A stretch of DNA of 64,000 nucleotides, from NCBI GenBank assembly GCA_020137815.1, contig CM035355.1:6739097-6803096 (forward strand). Direction: 5' to 3'. The number at the start of each line of letters is the position of its first letter. The stretch's first letter is position 1. This DNA comes from Hormiphora californensis. Its lineage: Eukaryota > Ctenophora > Tentaculata > Cydippida > Pleurobrachiidae. Below the pieces are notes generated by a model, which saw only the letters and a list, made by a program, of their open reading frames with translations, was not told where the DNA came from and did no database searches. Position numbers and translations under genes: made by a program. Positions 33,386 to 46,422 of this stretch are shown in pieces.

Positions 33386-36300
33386 TTAGAAATGTTCATC
33401 ATCTATCCATGTGTTTTGCAGTCTCGGGACTGTGAGGGAGCTTGTCTGGGCCCGGGGGGATGTTGGAGGAGAAAGGTTAACTGATCGGTCATCTCTCATC
33501 GTCACTTTGCTTTCCATTGTCAGCTCCTGGAGGAATGAGGACGATAAATTTATTTCTCCAATTCTTACTTTCAATTATAACAGCTGTGATACTTGCCTTC
33601 TCATTCAATAGGTCGCTATCTTCATCTGCCTTCCAGGCCGCCATAACGCACTGTTTTGCAGCTGTAACAGGGGTAATTATAAGTCATATAAGATGGAGCA
33701 CTAGTGACTGAGGACTAGAAAAGAAATATAATGGGGTACTGTAGTGAGCACAAGGAAAGGAAAGATCATTACTGTCATAGAAAGAGTAATGAGAAATGCC
33801 TGACGTCTGTAAACACCTGCCACAATGTTTATTACTACCCCCAACCCGCCCTTACCTCCCGCCCTTACCTCCCCATTCTTTCTTTATATTCTTGTCCATT
33901 TATCTCTTTCTTCTAACATAAGAGATAGAAAGACAATAATTTCTCAAACCCCCCTCACTCTCACCACAGTAACAGTAGAACACAGGTAAACCCCTGGATT
34001 GTATTTGACAGTGAGAAGAGGTAGTGGAAAGCGAGGACTTTAGTAAACAGAGTGAAGAATCCGAAAATCCAAGTACACCCCAGCACAATGAGCATGAGGG
34101 CACAACTTCGGAGATCAGAGAACACCTGTGTCCTGTGCAGTTCACTGAAAACAGGGGGGACATATCAGAAGATTGATAACGAACAAATAATTGGTACAAT
34201 TGAATGACGAATGTAGTACCTGCTATAGCAGTTTGTTGAGTACAATTATATTGACGTAACCTGGCAGACTTGACGATGAACCTCAGGACGGAAATGTATA
34301 GAGCAATGTTGATGATAGCAACGAGGAATGGCGGGAATTCCAAACCACTCCTACAATTCGGTCTCCTTTTAGCCAGCAGTAGTCAGGGTTATCGTAGTTA
34401 GAGAACCCTATGTCTTCACCAGTCAGGACACAGAAGGATATTAGGAGCACCGGAATACCTGGTTAAAAGAGGGGTTAAAAGTTCAAATCAAGAAGTATGG
34501 ACAGGTGAGAAGAAGCCCTATAACGGACCCTGGCCTCTGATATTTAAGGGACCCTTTAAAATCCATTTCTCAATCAATTTCCCAACTTACCCCAAGCTGC
34601 CACTGAGAGAACCTTGACGTGATTGCTGTTGGTGAGAGGTGCCCTACAGGTAGCCCACAGAAGCAGTGCCTCACAACTCATCCAGCAGAGGGCAGAGAGA
34701 AAGAAGTAGTGCATCAACACAGCACCTAGAATTTGAAAAGAGTTATTTTCTCTCTTCATCTCTCACCAGTTACCACCCCAATCTCTTAAGCATGCTCTAG
34801 CTCTTCAAACCTGTGATACAGGCAGTTCTGTAGGCAGTCATGTCAATGAAGATCAGGAAGGTCGCGTATGCCAGGAGTAATGCCAAGGAAAAGTTGACGT
34901 GAACGATCGTCTCGGTCAAACGGCGGATGTGATCGAATCGAAGGAGTGCTATCAGTGTCCCCATTAGGCATAGCATGCTGATCGATATACCTGAAGCGAG
35001 GACCGTGTTTAATATCTTGGCAAAATCGAGCAGCTTTATTCAAAAATCATTGTACCTGCTTGCCTTGTTCGACCAAATATAAAGTAGGGTTAGAGAATAT
35101 CATTTGTACCTGTAATGCTGACATAGTCAAGGAACTGCTTATCGAATTCTGGAATGAAGCTGTCATTCCGGGTCATGAGCACACTGAAACTTGTCAGGTG
35201 AGTCGTTTCACATTCAACCCATTGTTCACTTTCGTCTTTCTGAAGTATATAGGGTAAAATGTCAATTGATGATGCAAATTGCAAGATATCAGTAAAAACC
35301 TGGTAGAATTGGAAAAATGTTCCCCTGGTAACATATTGAATTCTACCAGTGTTACCTTGGTAACAGATGGAATCCAGTTACCTTGGTAACGCCATCCTGA
35401 GACCAGGCGAGTGTGGTGGTGTTCCAGTAGGCACACGTCGCCCTCTCTCCGTAGTACTTCTTGTTAAGAAAGATGGACGCCTTGAAAAGAGCTGGTGTTC
35501 CTGACTTGAAGCTTGCCCCAATAACATTACTCGCCGTGTTCTGATCGGGATTCACCCTAAAACATAATTGAGATTAATTGGAGTTTTATTTCAGTTTACC
35601 TTCTACCGATTGATTGACCGACACCCTTGTATTGCTCGATAAGTAAGAAATGCAGTAATACCAGGACTCACAGTGAATTGTTGTAGACAGTAAACCAAAC
35701 TCTTCCAGATACGAAATCCTTAGGAAACACCATCCGTTCTGTTGTAGTCAAGTTCACCTCATAATCATACAACACCAGATCATCCAAATTCCATCCGTTG
35801 GAAATATTGTGGGCAGCAAAAGTTATTTCTGATGTCACCTGACTGAATGGAAAAGGTGAAAGAAGGGAATAAAACCAGGAAATAAACAATTTGGCTAATC
35901 TTTTTTAGATTCTTGGAAGATTCCTTCCACTTCCCAAATGTTTGAACCAAATGGGTGGTTTGTTATCTCACCTTGAATTGACGTCCACAACACTCAGTGC
36001 CACACCATTATCCGCTAATTTGATCGGTTCCTTTGAATCCCTACCAATCATATCAACCACCTCCATACACCCTTGAACTACATTCATTGCTTCGCTCGTG
36101 TCACTCGTTAGACGGGTTATGTTTTCCAGTACCGTACTAACAGATTCCACGAGGTGCATCATGGATCCCGGGGTTGATAAACAATCTTTATCTTCTGCCA
36201 GTTTCTTCAGGAAGTCGATACTTGAATTAGCTTCCTGGAGGCAAGTGAAAGTACCAGTCCGAATCGTATCCCGTATGGTCAGGGATTTCTCAGTTACTGC

Positions 36301-39300
36301 TGCATCACTTTTAATTAGTTTTTCGATTTCTTTAAACTTTTCGGCAATCGTGCTAGTGCAAATGGTCGTGTCTGGTGTTCCTATAAAGTTAAACACCCCC
36401 TTTTCTTCACATCTCACTTCCTCCCTGGGCATAAACCCTTCGGAACAGGATATTTCTACCTTTTCTCCCCGCTGAAAGTGGGTCAGTTATCAAAAACGCA
36501 AATAAAGAAATAGTGGTTTCCATGGCAATAGTGGTTTCCATGGAAATAGTGGTTTCCATGGCAATAGTTGCTTACCAACACTTCATGATTCGTAGTGATG
36601 GTTCCGTTTCCAATGATTTCACTACTCAGTTCATCCGTATCACAAGTTAAGGCCCATGACACAGCGATGACACTCTTTGTTTCTGTGTCGTCAATCTTAC
36701 AAGTAAACGTCCCCTCTTCTTCAACAATAATCGCTGATTGCCATCCTCCTACTGTCCACTTTTCCGTGACTCCACTTTTAATTTCATCTTCTTTACTCCA
36801 GGAGAGTTTCCTGTAAGGCTCGTTCTCGGCCGTACAGAACAGTGTCACACTCTGTCTATCTCGTAGAATTGTCGAAGATGCGCTGAGTTTCAGTTTCGGT
36901 TGATCTTTCACGAATTCAATGTCAAAGTTGGTCAGTAGTTGTTTGTTGGTGAAGGTTACAGTATCACTTGAGGTTAGGGTCATGGCCGGGTCGAGGATTA
37001 GTTGCTGGGGAATCTTGTACCAACGGCGAGAGAGACTCAATGTGATTTCTTGGGCGCCCTAACGGGGCGATAAAAGATACGTTGTTAGATTTGATAGATC
37101 TGTTAGACCAAAAACTAACTGAGATACACGTTGGTGAACTTTCATACTTACATTCGAATTGTGCTCGGCATTGACCTCCATGTAAACATTTTCCAGGGAG
37201 CTATTCGTAATTGTGGTCAGTATAAACCTCACCTCAGTCAAAGTAATTTTCTTCTGAGAGTGTGCAGTATTAATTGAGGTAACTGGTAAATAAATCAATA
37301 TTTTACTGGTAATGGATGGATAAAATAAACGAAATATATCTTACCTCACTTGCACTGCTATAAATTAGCACCTTCGTATTTGAAATGTTGCTGCCGTTAT
37401 TAGGTTTCACAAGTTCTGATTTTTTACTCAGATTAAACCCTGGTAGGATCATAAATCAGTATAACAATTTATGGCTTACGCCCTACTAGTCAGGACCACT
37501 ATTGGTGTGCGGTCGTGCCCACGGAAGAAGTGTTTGGATCATCTTGAAACCGGTTTTAAGTTAACTAATGCATATCCAAAAGTGTCTGTAGCTATTTGGG
37601 TGATGTTCTGACAATCCAATCACGAGTTATGACCAAAAACAGTCAAAAAAGATGTTTTGAAGTGACAAAAAGGAGGACCTGAACACAGCCCTTATATGAA
37701 GGGTTGGGGCTATGAAACTTCTTGAGTGGATAGAGAATCGTCCAAATTTGCAGTCTCAACTTTGGAATAGTTTCTATCTTTTGTAGTTATCTAATTAGAG
37801 CCGTTTAAACATGTGAGAAGATGCTGTAGGGGCCTCTAATACTGTGCATTCTTGCTTGTGAAGTGATCACTTGACGAGATTTACCCAAGTCCCAATTAGA
37901 GAGCAGATTAAAGCATACAAGCGGTGAGAGCAAGCAATATGGGTCGGAAACAGTACCAAATTACCCTGTTTTGCAGATCGTCTCACATGTTTAAACAGCT
38001 CTAATTAGATAACTACAAAAGATAGAAACTATTCCAAAGTTGAGACTGCAAATTTGGACGATTCTCTGTCCACTCAAGAAGTTTCATAGCCCCAACCCTT
38101 CATATAAAGGCTGTGTTCAGGTCCTCCTTTTTGTCACTTTAAAACGTCTTTTTTGACTGTTTTTTGGTCATAACTCGTGATTGGATTGTCTGAACATCAC
38201 CCAAATAGCTACCGACACTTTTGGATATGCATTAGTTAACTTAAAACCGGTTTCAAGATGATCCAAACACTTCTTCCGTGGGCACGACCGCACACCAATA
38301 GTGGTCCTGACTATACCCGCTTCTTGTTTCTGGACTCTGGTACACCAACTTGATATTTAGTTACTGTAGTCCCTTTTCAATGTGCTAAATAATCTGCAAT
38401 AAGGGGCCTGCAGCGTATGCCAAACTAAACACGGCTATAGACTTGCTCTTAAAATTACATACGTGGTGCTCGTTTACAAAGCACTCTGTTCTCAGTATCT
38501 CTGCCGGATATTTCTCGAAACCGATCTACTACCACATCTCCCTTGGGTGAGATAACCGCAATTGCACTTTGGCTCGTATCGCATTTGTTTGCCTCGTATT
38601 CCTGGTGTGATAGCCGAATTTTAGGTATAAACCTAGGCTAGAGACAGGAGAGGGCCCCTTTGATACAGTCGGACCCAGCTTTAACGGCAGGATAATCGGG
38701 GTCCGATTTTATTTAGTTTTGCTCCGCTCCCGAAACCAGAACTAAAGCAGGGCAGCTAGGATAAATCCAGTGCCGGGGGTGCTGATATCCCTTTCAACAT
38801 AGAACAAGAACCCTAAGATAAGTTAATTTACCTACCAACAAATATGGAGGTTCCATTTGGGCAGATTTGTTGCACGCTGACACTCTAAAGATTTCCCCCG
38901 GATAAAGTTCTCCTATTTTCCATCGTTCTAGTTCTGAGCTAGGCGTAACAGGGATTCCGTAGCCTTCATCCGCACAGGCACCCTTCAAATCCGAGTTGAA
39001 CGGGACCGTGTAGTACTCAACTGCAATAAAGAACTGAGTAAATTGGTTGGGGTGAAGCAAAAGAAAACTATTATAATATTTATATGATGTCCTTATAATT
39101 TATAAGAACATCATATAAATAATTTGCCCTTCTTCTTCTTCTTCTTCTGATGTTACCTTACCGTCCGATGCAGTACACAGGGTATACTCGCAGCTATAAT
39201 TCTGGGCACATCTGAAAATAAAATATTATTGACGATAACTTAGTTTGTTAAGGGATGCTCTTGACAGTGCTCGACAGAGGTAAATCTGGAGCTTGGACAA

Positions 39301-40477
39301 CACTTGTTGTATTATCATTATTATTGACAATATGAAGTTCAAATAAAAGTATTTCTGATTCTTACATTGTACTAAGATAGTGATTATAGCTCCCATCGTT
39401 CTGCAGGTATAGGTTCTCTGATCCCCCCTCCATACCAACATAGTTTGTCTTATCACCATATATTTTGTAAGAAGGTAGAAACAAGTTTTTGTCTTGACAG
39501 AACTCTTTCGCGGCATTGTAATCATCATGTTTGGGATTAGGGTCAAAATCAATAACTGCGTTATTTCCGTAGGTCACTAGGGAAAAAAACTTCAAATTAG
39601 AAGACGGGAAATTCAAGAATCCATATTTAAACGGAAATCTAGATTAAATGTTGTACCTGGTTTGAAAACTAAAACCTCAGTCAAGCAGTTCAGATTATCC
39701 ACGTTTTCAGTCAGTGTAATACAGATAGTCTTTGTCATGATAGGAGGATTGAAGAGCCATGTAGCATTGTCTACTCTATCCACTTTCAAAGATTCTCCAT
39801 CACAGTCAGTGACCTAAAAAAGGTTTCAAGGTCAATAAAAATCAATTGAGATATAAACGAAATTAAATATTAATTATTCACCTCATTTCCATTTGGCTTT
39901 GGGTAGCTTTCTCCGCAGCAGTCCGAATAGTAAAAATAGATCTTTGAAATATAGCCAATGATTCCGCTTTGCTGAACTCCAATCTTGATAGTTGTCGGGT
40001 TCCCGGGTGAAGTTATAATTGTGTTGCATTGTCTCTTCAGGAGTCCGTCTGAGAGAGCCTTGAAGATCTCTTCTCCAACGGTAACCGTAACGACGCCAGT
40101 ATTGTGAGCGCCATCCTTGTAGTAAAATTCCTTCGGTATATCATCAAGGAAGTCGTCGTTGTTAATTACCTTAATTTTTCCTTCCGAGTTCACGATTGTT
40201 AGTGCTGCGAGAAATAGAGTTTCAGTTCACAGTCTGCACAATGTACATTGTACAGTGCACATTGTACAGTACACAATGCACAATGCACATTGTACAGTGC
40301 ACAACGTACACAAAAGCAGTCATAAACAGTTCACAGTCTCAAGTCTGTGTGTTGTAACCAAAGTAATTTTATAGTAAAATTTAAGATACGAATTAAGAAA
40401 GTAAGTTGTAAAAACTAACCAATTGTAAGGTGTTGACACCCATTCAACAAGAGCACTAGCAATGCCAGGACAAACAT
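33386..40477 (-). CDS. Adhesion G-protein-coupled receptor
   Basis: About 17-18 exons. The start at 40477 encodes signal peptide 'MFVLALLVLLLNGCQHLTI'. The extracellular part includes Cys-rich modules (one at 39616-39362 with C-type-lectin flavour) and an Ig-like domain (about 36980-36590: 'VTLFCTAENEP' ... 'GTFTCKID'). Then comes a GAIN region and GPS: 'CAYWNTTTLAWSQDG' joined to 'VECETTHLTSFSVLM', with cleavage expected at HL/T. Next is a 7TM bundle, e.g. 'ISMLCLMGTLIALL', 'YFFLSALCWMSCEALLLW', 'CALMLIVLGCTWIFGFF'. These receptors self-cleave and signal through a tethered agonist. The tail ends at 33386. One tail intron seems to use a GC donor (AAG/GCAAGT), and the splice into that tail is unresolved. 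An acceptor CAATCATTTAG lies 2 nt before the ATG. Confidence 0.85.
37487..38313. mobile_element. Large foldback element in an adhesion-GPCR intron
   Basis: Two ~350 bp arms, almost perfect inverted copies starting TAGTCAGGACCACTATTGGT, with a ~130 bp loop (about 37845-37970). Flanked by TAC on both sides. No frame of note. The rest of the intron (38314-38790) adds an 'aaggggcctgcagcgtatgcc' repeat. Confidence 0.75.
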
Positions 40478-40568
40478 TTCTAAATGATTGGGATCGAATG
40501 AGAGGCAGTTAGCGCCCTTACCCACACAGATATTTCTCTTTGATCCCTCTTTCTTTCTCCCTCTACCT

Positions 40569-40628
<60 letters not shown>

Positions 40629-40868
40629 AGAGTAGGCAGGTGCTAGCACTATTAACCTCCCTCCTTCCCTTACTCCCTCATTCAAGGGGGACAGTATGGA
40701 ACAGGTGGCACTTTGTCAGGCAAATGCTCCTTTTTCGTTGCCATAGAAACCACTAGTCATTTAAAAACGTTTTCGTACTAAACTGTTTACATTTATAGCA
40801 AGTTGTAGGAATGATAGAATACTAAAAGATCTGAAGTAATGGAGGGATTTAGAAGTTAAAAAGGGATC
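40478..40868. promoter_or_regulatory. Divergent intergenic region with (TC)n microsatellite
   Basis: 390 bp between the divergent adhesion GPCR and CCDC51, so it must hold both promoters. It contains a (TC)n run at about 40570-40624. No TATA box is obvious. Confidence 0.4.
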
Positions 40869-43800
40869 ATGAGTGGACCTAAGTTTGGTGAGTTAGCGTT
40901 TATTTGGGTATTTTTTACTTTATTTCAAATTTTAGCACCCCCAAACCATCACTTATTTAACAAGTCATTATATGAATGGACACTGCACCTGCTTTTTATC
41001 CCTCTCTCTCTCTCTCTGACTTGAGGAGGGGCGTATTCTTGTTATCTTTTTCGCAGCTCACCACTCATCTACCTCCTCAACTTTCTCCTACTGTCCCTAA
41101 TCTTCTTTTTAACTGCAGGACAAGCAGCAGAAGCTGTTAGGTCTGGACTGGTCAAGACACGAACTCAATTCACGGACAACATTCGATGTCGAAAGGATCA
41201 ATTCACGGACAACATTCGATGTCGAAAGGATCGGTTCATGGCCCTGCCCCTAGTTTCAACCCTGGATATGAACCTGCGGTATATGGTTTCCCAAGATAAT
41301 ATTGATAATATGCGGGATCGGTACCACTACACCTATCACTGGCTAGCGGGAACTGAAGTTACGGAAATTCAGGAAAAGGTAGTTTTTGTACCTTGTGTGC
41401 GTGTGTGAGAGTCCAAACAAAACGAGAAAATTATACTAAAACAGTAATTTACAATCCTTGTCAAACAATATCACCATTACAAGCACGAAACAGCACCATT
41501 AACAGCCGCCCCATCACCTTTACAGGCCCGGTATCTAGAGGGGAAGTTGAACCACCACAGAAAGGAAATGAGAGAAAGCAGGGAAGCCCTGGATGGTGTT
41601 GTGGAGAGGCTGAGGGACATCACTACAGATTTAGAGCACACAGGTCGAGGTGATGTGAAACATCTTCATCTTAGGCAGCTGGAGTACGAGACAATTCAGG
41701 TATTTTTAGTGTTCCTTTGGGTTGTCATTCTACATTACTGTATTGTCGTGTACACAGCTTCGGCCCAGTTCAGTTAGGGCAGTTTTTCAGTCTTTGGGAT
41801 ATTGACTGTAGTAGGGCTACCCTTGCTTGTCTTTCTCTGTCTGTCTAGCCCGCAGCAGTACAAGAGGAGGAACATTTCCAACTGAATGCTATTGACAACT
41901 AGTTTTTTACACTCCTCTCTCCCACAGGAAGAGATGAAGCTGAGTAAGGTAGTACAGAAGAACCAGTTTCAGGAAAGAGAGACCTTTACAATGCTTATGA
42001 ACGCAGTTAAAGAGGCCCACGAGACTGAGAGGAACTATAATCAGAGAATGAAGATGATTTCATTAGGAGGTAGGTTATATTTTGAGAATTGAGAGGTTGA
42101 TAGATTGAAGTTTTTGAAGTTTCCCATCACCCAACTTTTCAAAATCGGCACTTCAAAAACTTCAACCCCCCCCCCGCCCCATATTTTCGTGGAGGAATTT
42201 TTTGGAATTTCACCCTTCGGTTTTATGTAAGTTGAATTCTGATCATCATCCTCCCCTCGTTCCAGGTGCCATCCTTGGTTCGTGCGTGGGTTACCTTTTC
42301 TCCGCTCGACTCAACTCAGTCCGGTTTTCCCGAATGGATGAAACCATAAACAAGAAACTGGAACTCCTCAGCTTCACCACCATCAATGCAATCAGGGAGA
42401 TACACGGACTAGAACCTAACGTCATCAGTGAGCCAGAGAAAAGGGGTATCCTCACCCGTCTGTGGGGGTTGTATCGAGTTCTAGAGGCACTCATGATCCG
42501 GTGTTATCACCTTGCTGTACAGGGTGCGGGGGAGCTAGTTGAGATTCTAAGAGATGCGATGAAGGATAAAAACGAACTAGAGGACAGTGGTGATTCATCG
42601 ACCACAATGACAGCTACTACTGCTACCACAGCGGTACCAATGTCAGATAGTTATACACAGACTCCAATGGTGGTGAAAGTTGTCGAGGTCCCCTCCAAGG
42701 TCAACTACTCCGAACTGCCAGAATTCCAAGCCCTTGTTCGGTCCCTGACTCGGATCGAAAAACAGCAGGAGTCGCTGAAGAAGTTGATGTTGACTGAAAG
42801 GGAGCAGATCGCGGTGTCAGTTAGTACGAGTGATGAGGAGATAATAGCAATGTTGCAGTCAGATCAACAGAGTGTGAGGCATCTTCTGAACACAATCCAA
42901 GACACACTTGAGGGTGGAAAATCTGATATCGGAGTGAATTTATCCGCTCTTGGATCCACTATCGATAGTCTGTCCCTAAAACTCAGTAACGCTTCAGAGC
43001 TGTATGTAGGAGGGTTAGAGCACTCTAAAATCATCAATGACATGGCTGGTAGTCTGGAGGATGTGAAGTCACATTTGGATAGGTTAGAGATCCATGTGGC
43101 TGATGGGTTGAATGGTCAGGCTCGAGCTCTTGAAGAGGCAAGTGGGAGTGTTGGGGAGGAGTTGAGTTCAATCCAGGAGGAGGTAGTGCGGTGTGGAGAG
43201 GAGAGTGCGGTTAGAGATAGTGAGATGGTACAGAGACTGGAGGAGATATTGTATGGTATCAGTACATCTGTTGAAGAGCTGAAAGACCCAGCTGCGATGG
43301 AGAGACTGGTAGCTCAACTAGATGCTGCTGTAGTGGGAGTTAGGGAGGTCAGGGATACTGTAGAAGAGTTGAAATCGGAAGGAGCTGGGATTGTGGTTGA
43401 GGTTGAGAAGTTGAGAGATGTTACTGAGAGTGGAATATCCGCTCAGACCTCAGCTCTAGATACACTGACAGAGACAGTTGGGGAGATGAAGGCAGCACAG
43501 GGAGAGCATTTTACATCGCTCAATGAGACTGTGTCTCTGTTAGAACAGGCACAACAAGCAGTAATGGATCGACCAGAAATGATGGCAGTAGTAACTCCAC
43601 CATCGCCACCTGTAGAAATTCCTCCAACTTGTCCCGATGATATCCCACTCCCCGACCCTGAACCACTCTCTGACTTGGAGCCACTCTCTAAAATAGATCT
43701 AGCTGCTGATAAAGTGACTCAAACTGTACCTGAAATCTCTGAGCCTCTGATAGTACAAGAGCTTGTTCCAAACCTTCCCAGCTCACAACCCCTACCACCG

Positions 43801-44097
43801 GGCCAATATTTAGTAAGGATAGAATCGATTGTCAGGCAAGAGCAGGAAACGAGTACTGAGACAGAGTGTGAGGAGGAAATTCTGGTTCCTGTTGAACTCT
43901 CAGAGATTCCAGAAATTGAGGATCTTGTGAGGACTCCAGAAATTGAGGATCTTGTGAGGACTCCAGAAATTGAGGATCTGGCCTCTTCATCTCATGAGAT
44001 AAGTGAAGAAGAAGTGGCAAGGAGCAGTGCAGCTACCGGATATCTTTATGCATCGTTCGTTGTTATGTACACGGCTGCGCTGGTAATGTTTAGTTGA
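40869..44097 (+). CDS. CCDC51: CCDC51/MITOK-like mitochondrial potassium channel subunit
   Basis: Exons 40869-40887, 41119-41378, 41526-41699, 41928-42069 and 42266-44097 sum to 809 codons. The core matches CCDC51: 'ESREALDGVVERLRDI', 'FTMLMNAVKEAHETERNYNQ', then the first membrane segment 'ISLGGAILGSCVGYLFSA'. A second membrane segment closes the protein ('YLYASFVVMYTAALVMF'). CCDC51 forms the pore of the mitochondrial ATP-sensitive K+ channel in the inner membrane. It is about twice the mammalian length because of a long coiled-coil insert and a Pro/acidic linker with three 'PEIEDLVRT'-type repeats. Exon 2 has an in-frame 33 bp tandem duplication ('QFTDNIRCRKD' twice). Confidence 0.8.
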
Positions 44098-44368
44098 TTA
44101 CAGGGTGGGTCAGAAAACCCTGACCCCCTTTAAAAACTATAATTTCTAGGTCTGATGATATCTGACTGAGTGATATTATATGAAGAATGTTTTTTCGTTT
44201 TTGTATACCTCGGTTTATCGAGTGTGTTTCTATTCGATGTGAGAGAGTCTTTTTGTCCATTTTCAGGTTTTGAATGTTTTTTAATTTTCAAATCTTTATT
44301 TTTAACTTTATTCACCACCAAAATACCAATGTTCTACTATGTAATACCAATCTCGTTTTATTAGCACA

Positions 44369-45312
44369 ATGCTAGCGGTCAGTAGCAGCAATGCCGTGCC
44401 AGCGCCGGACTCCCTCGCTCAGATGCTCGTTCAAGCGCTAACTGCACAGGACCACGCCCTCCTAGAAGAGGTAAACTGGCAAGGGAAAGTTTCTGTAGCA
44501 AATTTCAAACTCTCAAGGAAAGTTTCTATAGCGAATTTGAAACTAGCAAGGAAAGTTTCTACAGCGAATTTCAAACTCTCAAGAAATAATCTTTATTCTA
44601 ACGCTTCTAATCATCATCAGGTGTTACATTACAAAAAGCCAGTAACAGTTGAAAAGACCCTCTCCAGATTACCCCTGACACACGTCATCCCACTCATCCA
44701 GTCTATAACAGGTTCGTTCCATTTCTTGCTCAGAATTTGATTGTTCAAAGTAGTTCAAAGTTGCTCCCCCAACAAGTGCCTAACATATATTTTGAAAGTG
44801 TATCAAATTACTAAACCCCCTCCTCTCCCCCGGTTTTAGAGAAGATTGACAGTAAACCCAGTAGAGGTAGTGAGCTAACGATATGGCTGCGTCAAGTCAT
44901 GATAACCCACCGGTCCTACCTTCTCTCCTCCCCGGATATCGCAGCAAACTTACAGCCACTTTACAGGCTAATTGACATGCAGCTTAACAACTATCCTAAG
45001 TTGATAAAATTACAGGTTAGACTAAAATGTATATGAGAGAGGCTGGGGAGTGGGGAGATATAGTTTGTGTTTATCCCGCCACCCACTACGGCCCCACGTG
45101 TTTAATTACTACACATAATTATGTATAATTACTGCACATGGTTTGTATAATAACCCTGTTTTATTTTATTACAGGGTAAACTGGAGTTACTGCTGCAAGA
45201 AAGAAGGACTAGTGAGGACGACTGCTCTCCCCTCTCCCCCGTGTCGATGGAAGAGGAGGAGAATGAGGGAGAGGAAGGGGCCGATGATGATTTGGAGAGT
45301 GAGGACGAATGA
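44369..45312 (+). CDS. Stand-alone Utp12-domain protein (WDR43/UTP5 C-terminal region)
   Basis: Exons 44369-44470, 44621-44711, 44840-45015 and 45175-45312 sum to 169 codons. The segment 'LSRLPLTHVIPLIQSIT', 'TIWLRQVMITHRSYLLSSPD', 'LQPLYRLIDMQLNNYPKLIK' and a terminal acidic tail align with the Utp12 domain and acidic end of WDR43, a small-subunit processome protein in the nucleolus. The WD40 propeller that precedes it in WDR43 is absent: only 271 bp separate it from CCDC51, with no further exons. The ATG sits 4 nt after a strong acceptor (TCTCGTTTTATTAG). The first intron contains three ~35 bp repeats ('ggaaagtttctacagcgaat'). Confidence 0.75.
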
Positions 45313-45451
45313 AGGACAGAAATAGAGAGAGAGAGAGAGAGAGCGTGTTTTTAGCGAGCATTAATTTATTTTGACCTGTTTTTAACTTGAGCGATACACA
45401 AAACATTTAACAAATTAACTTGTTTTCTTTTTACTCTGCAGTAAATTTGTA

Positions 45452-46357
45452 TTAGGTCATTCGGTAAATATCTGGACAGGTATGTTTGTGAGAGAACGGA
45501 GCTAGATAGAGCCAAGCGACCTGTTCCAGCGTCTTCCTTGGAATTTTTAGGTTGGACTAGGATGGTGGGAACCTTCGCCTGCTGGCAGTATTGCCTCACG
45601 AGCAATATGTTTCAATGCTACTCTTGCTGCCGCTTTATGCAAGAAAAAACTGTGGCACTACGGATGATTGAATATGTCATGGCATTTTCTCTATTGGGGA
45701 CAGATGATCGGTTTGACCAGTGTTCCTAGATCACTTTTTTAGCCTGAAGATGATGCAACCATAATTGAAGCGTTTAGATTCCATCTTCATCCTTAAAAAT
45801 TGGATTTTTGCCAAAATTGCTCCTTGCACACTTCATGGCCGTTTTTGTACGTTCTAAACGTCTAAATGACTTGAATCCAACGTTAAATGTTAGCTTATAC
45901 AATTTTCTAGGTCCTATGTTAGTTTTATTACGATCGGTCAATGGGTACCTGGCTCATGGCGGCTTTTTTCAACATTTGTAAAAAAAATTAAAATTCAGCT
46001 TTACCAAATCTAGCGAAAATCGCTTCCCCGTGCTAGAAATTTTATCCAAAAATTTCAGGAAGGTTTATGGAGTATCTCAAGGCATTTAATAAGCAATATA
46101 TAGGGTTAAAAACTTTCCGAATGATCCGGAAGTAGGTCATATTGGTCCAAAATTGAGTTAAAAGTTAGCATAAAGCGGCAGCTAGAGTAGCATTGAAACA
46201 TATTGCTCGTGAGGCAATACTGCCAGCAGGCGAAGGTTCCCACCATCCTAGTCCAACCTAAAAATGTCCAAGGAAGACGCTGGAATAGGTCGCTTGGCTC
46301 TATCTAGCTCCGTTCTCTCACAAACATACCTGTCCAGATATTTACCGAATGACCTAA
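45452..46357. mobile_element. Mariner-type foldback element
   Basis: About 200 bp arms begin TTAGGTCATTCGGTAAATAT and are mirrored at the right end, with TA on both sides. The TTAGGT start is typical of mariner-family ends. The ~500 bp middle is AT-rich with no transposase. It fills most of the gap between the Utp12 gene and ERCC5. Confidence 0.7.
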
Positions 46358-46422
46358 TAATTCTGCTAATCTCCAATATCTGATCTTTTTTTGTTCTTAG
46401 CTCCTCCTAGTGTGGAACCAGC

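Noticed and set aside
40200-40330. 'gcacattgtacagtgcac' repeats as a possible regulatory hairpin
   Set aside because: Short degenerate intronic palindromes in the adhesion GPCR with no evident structure conservation.
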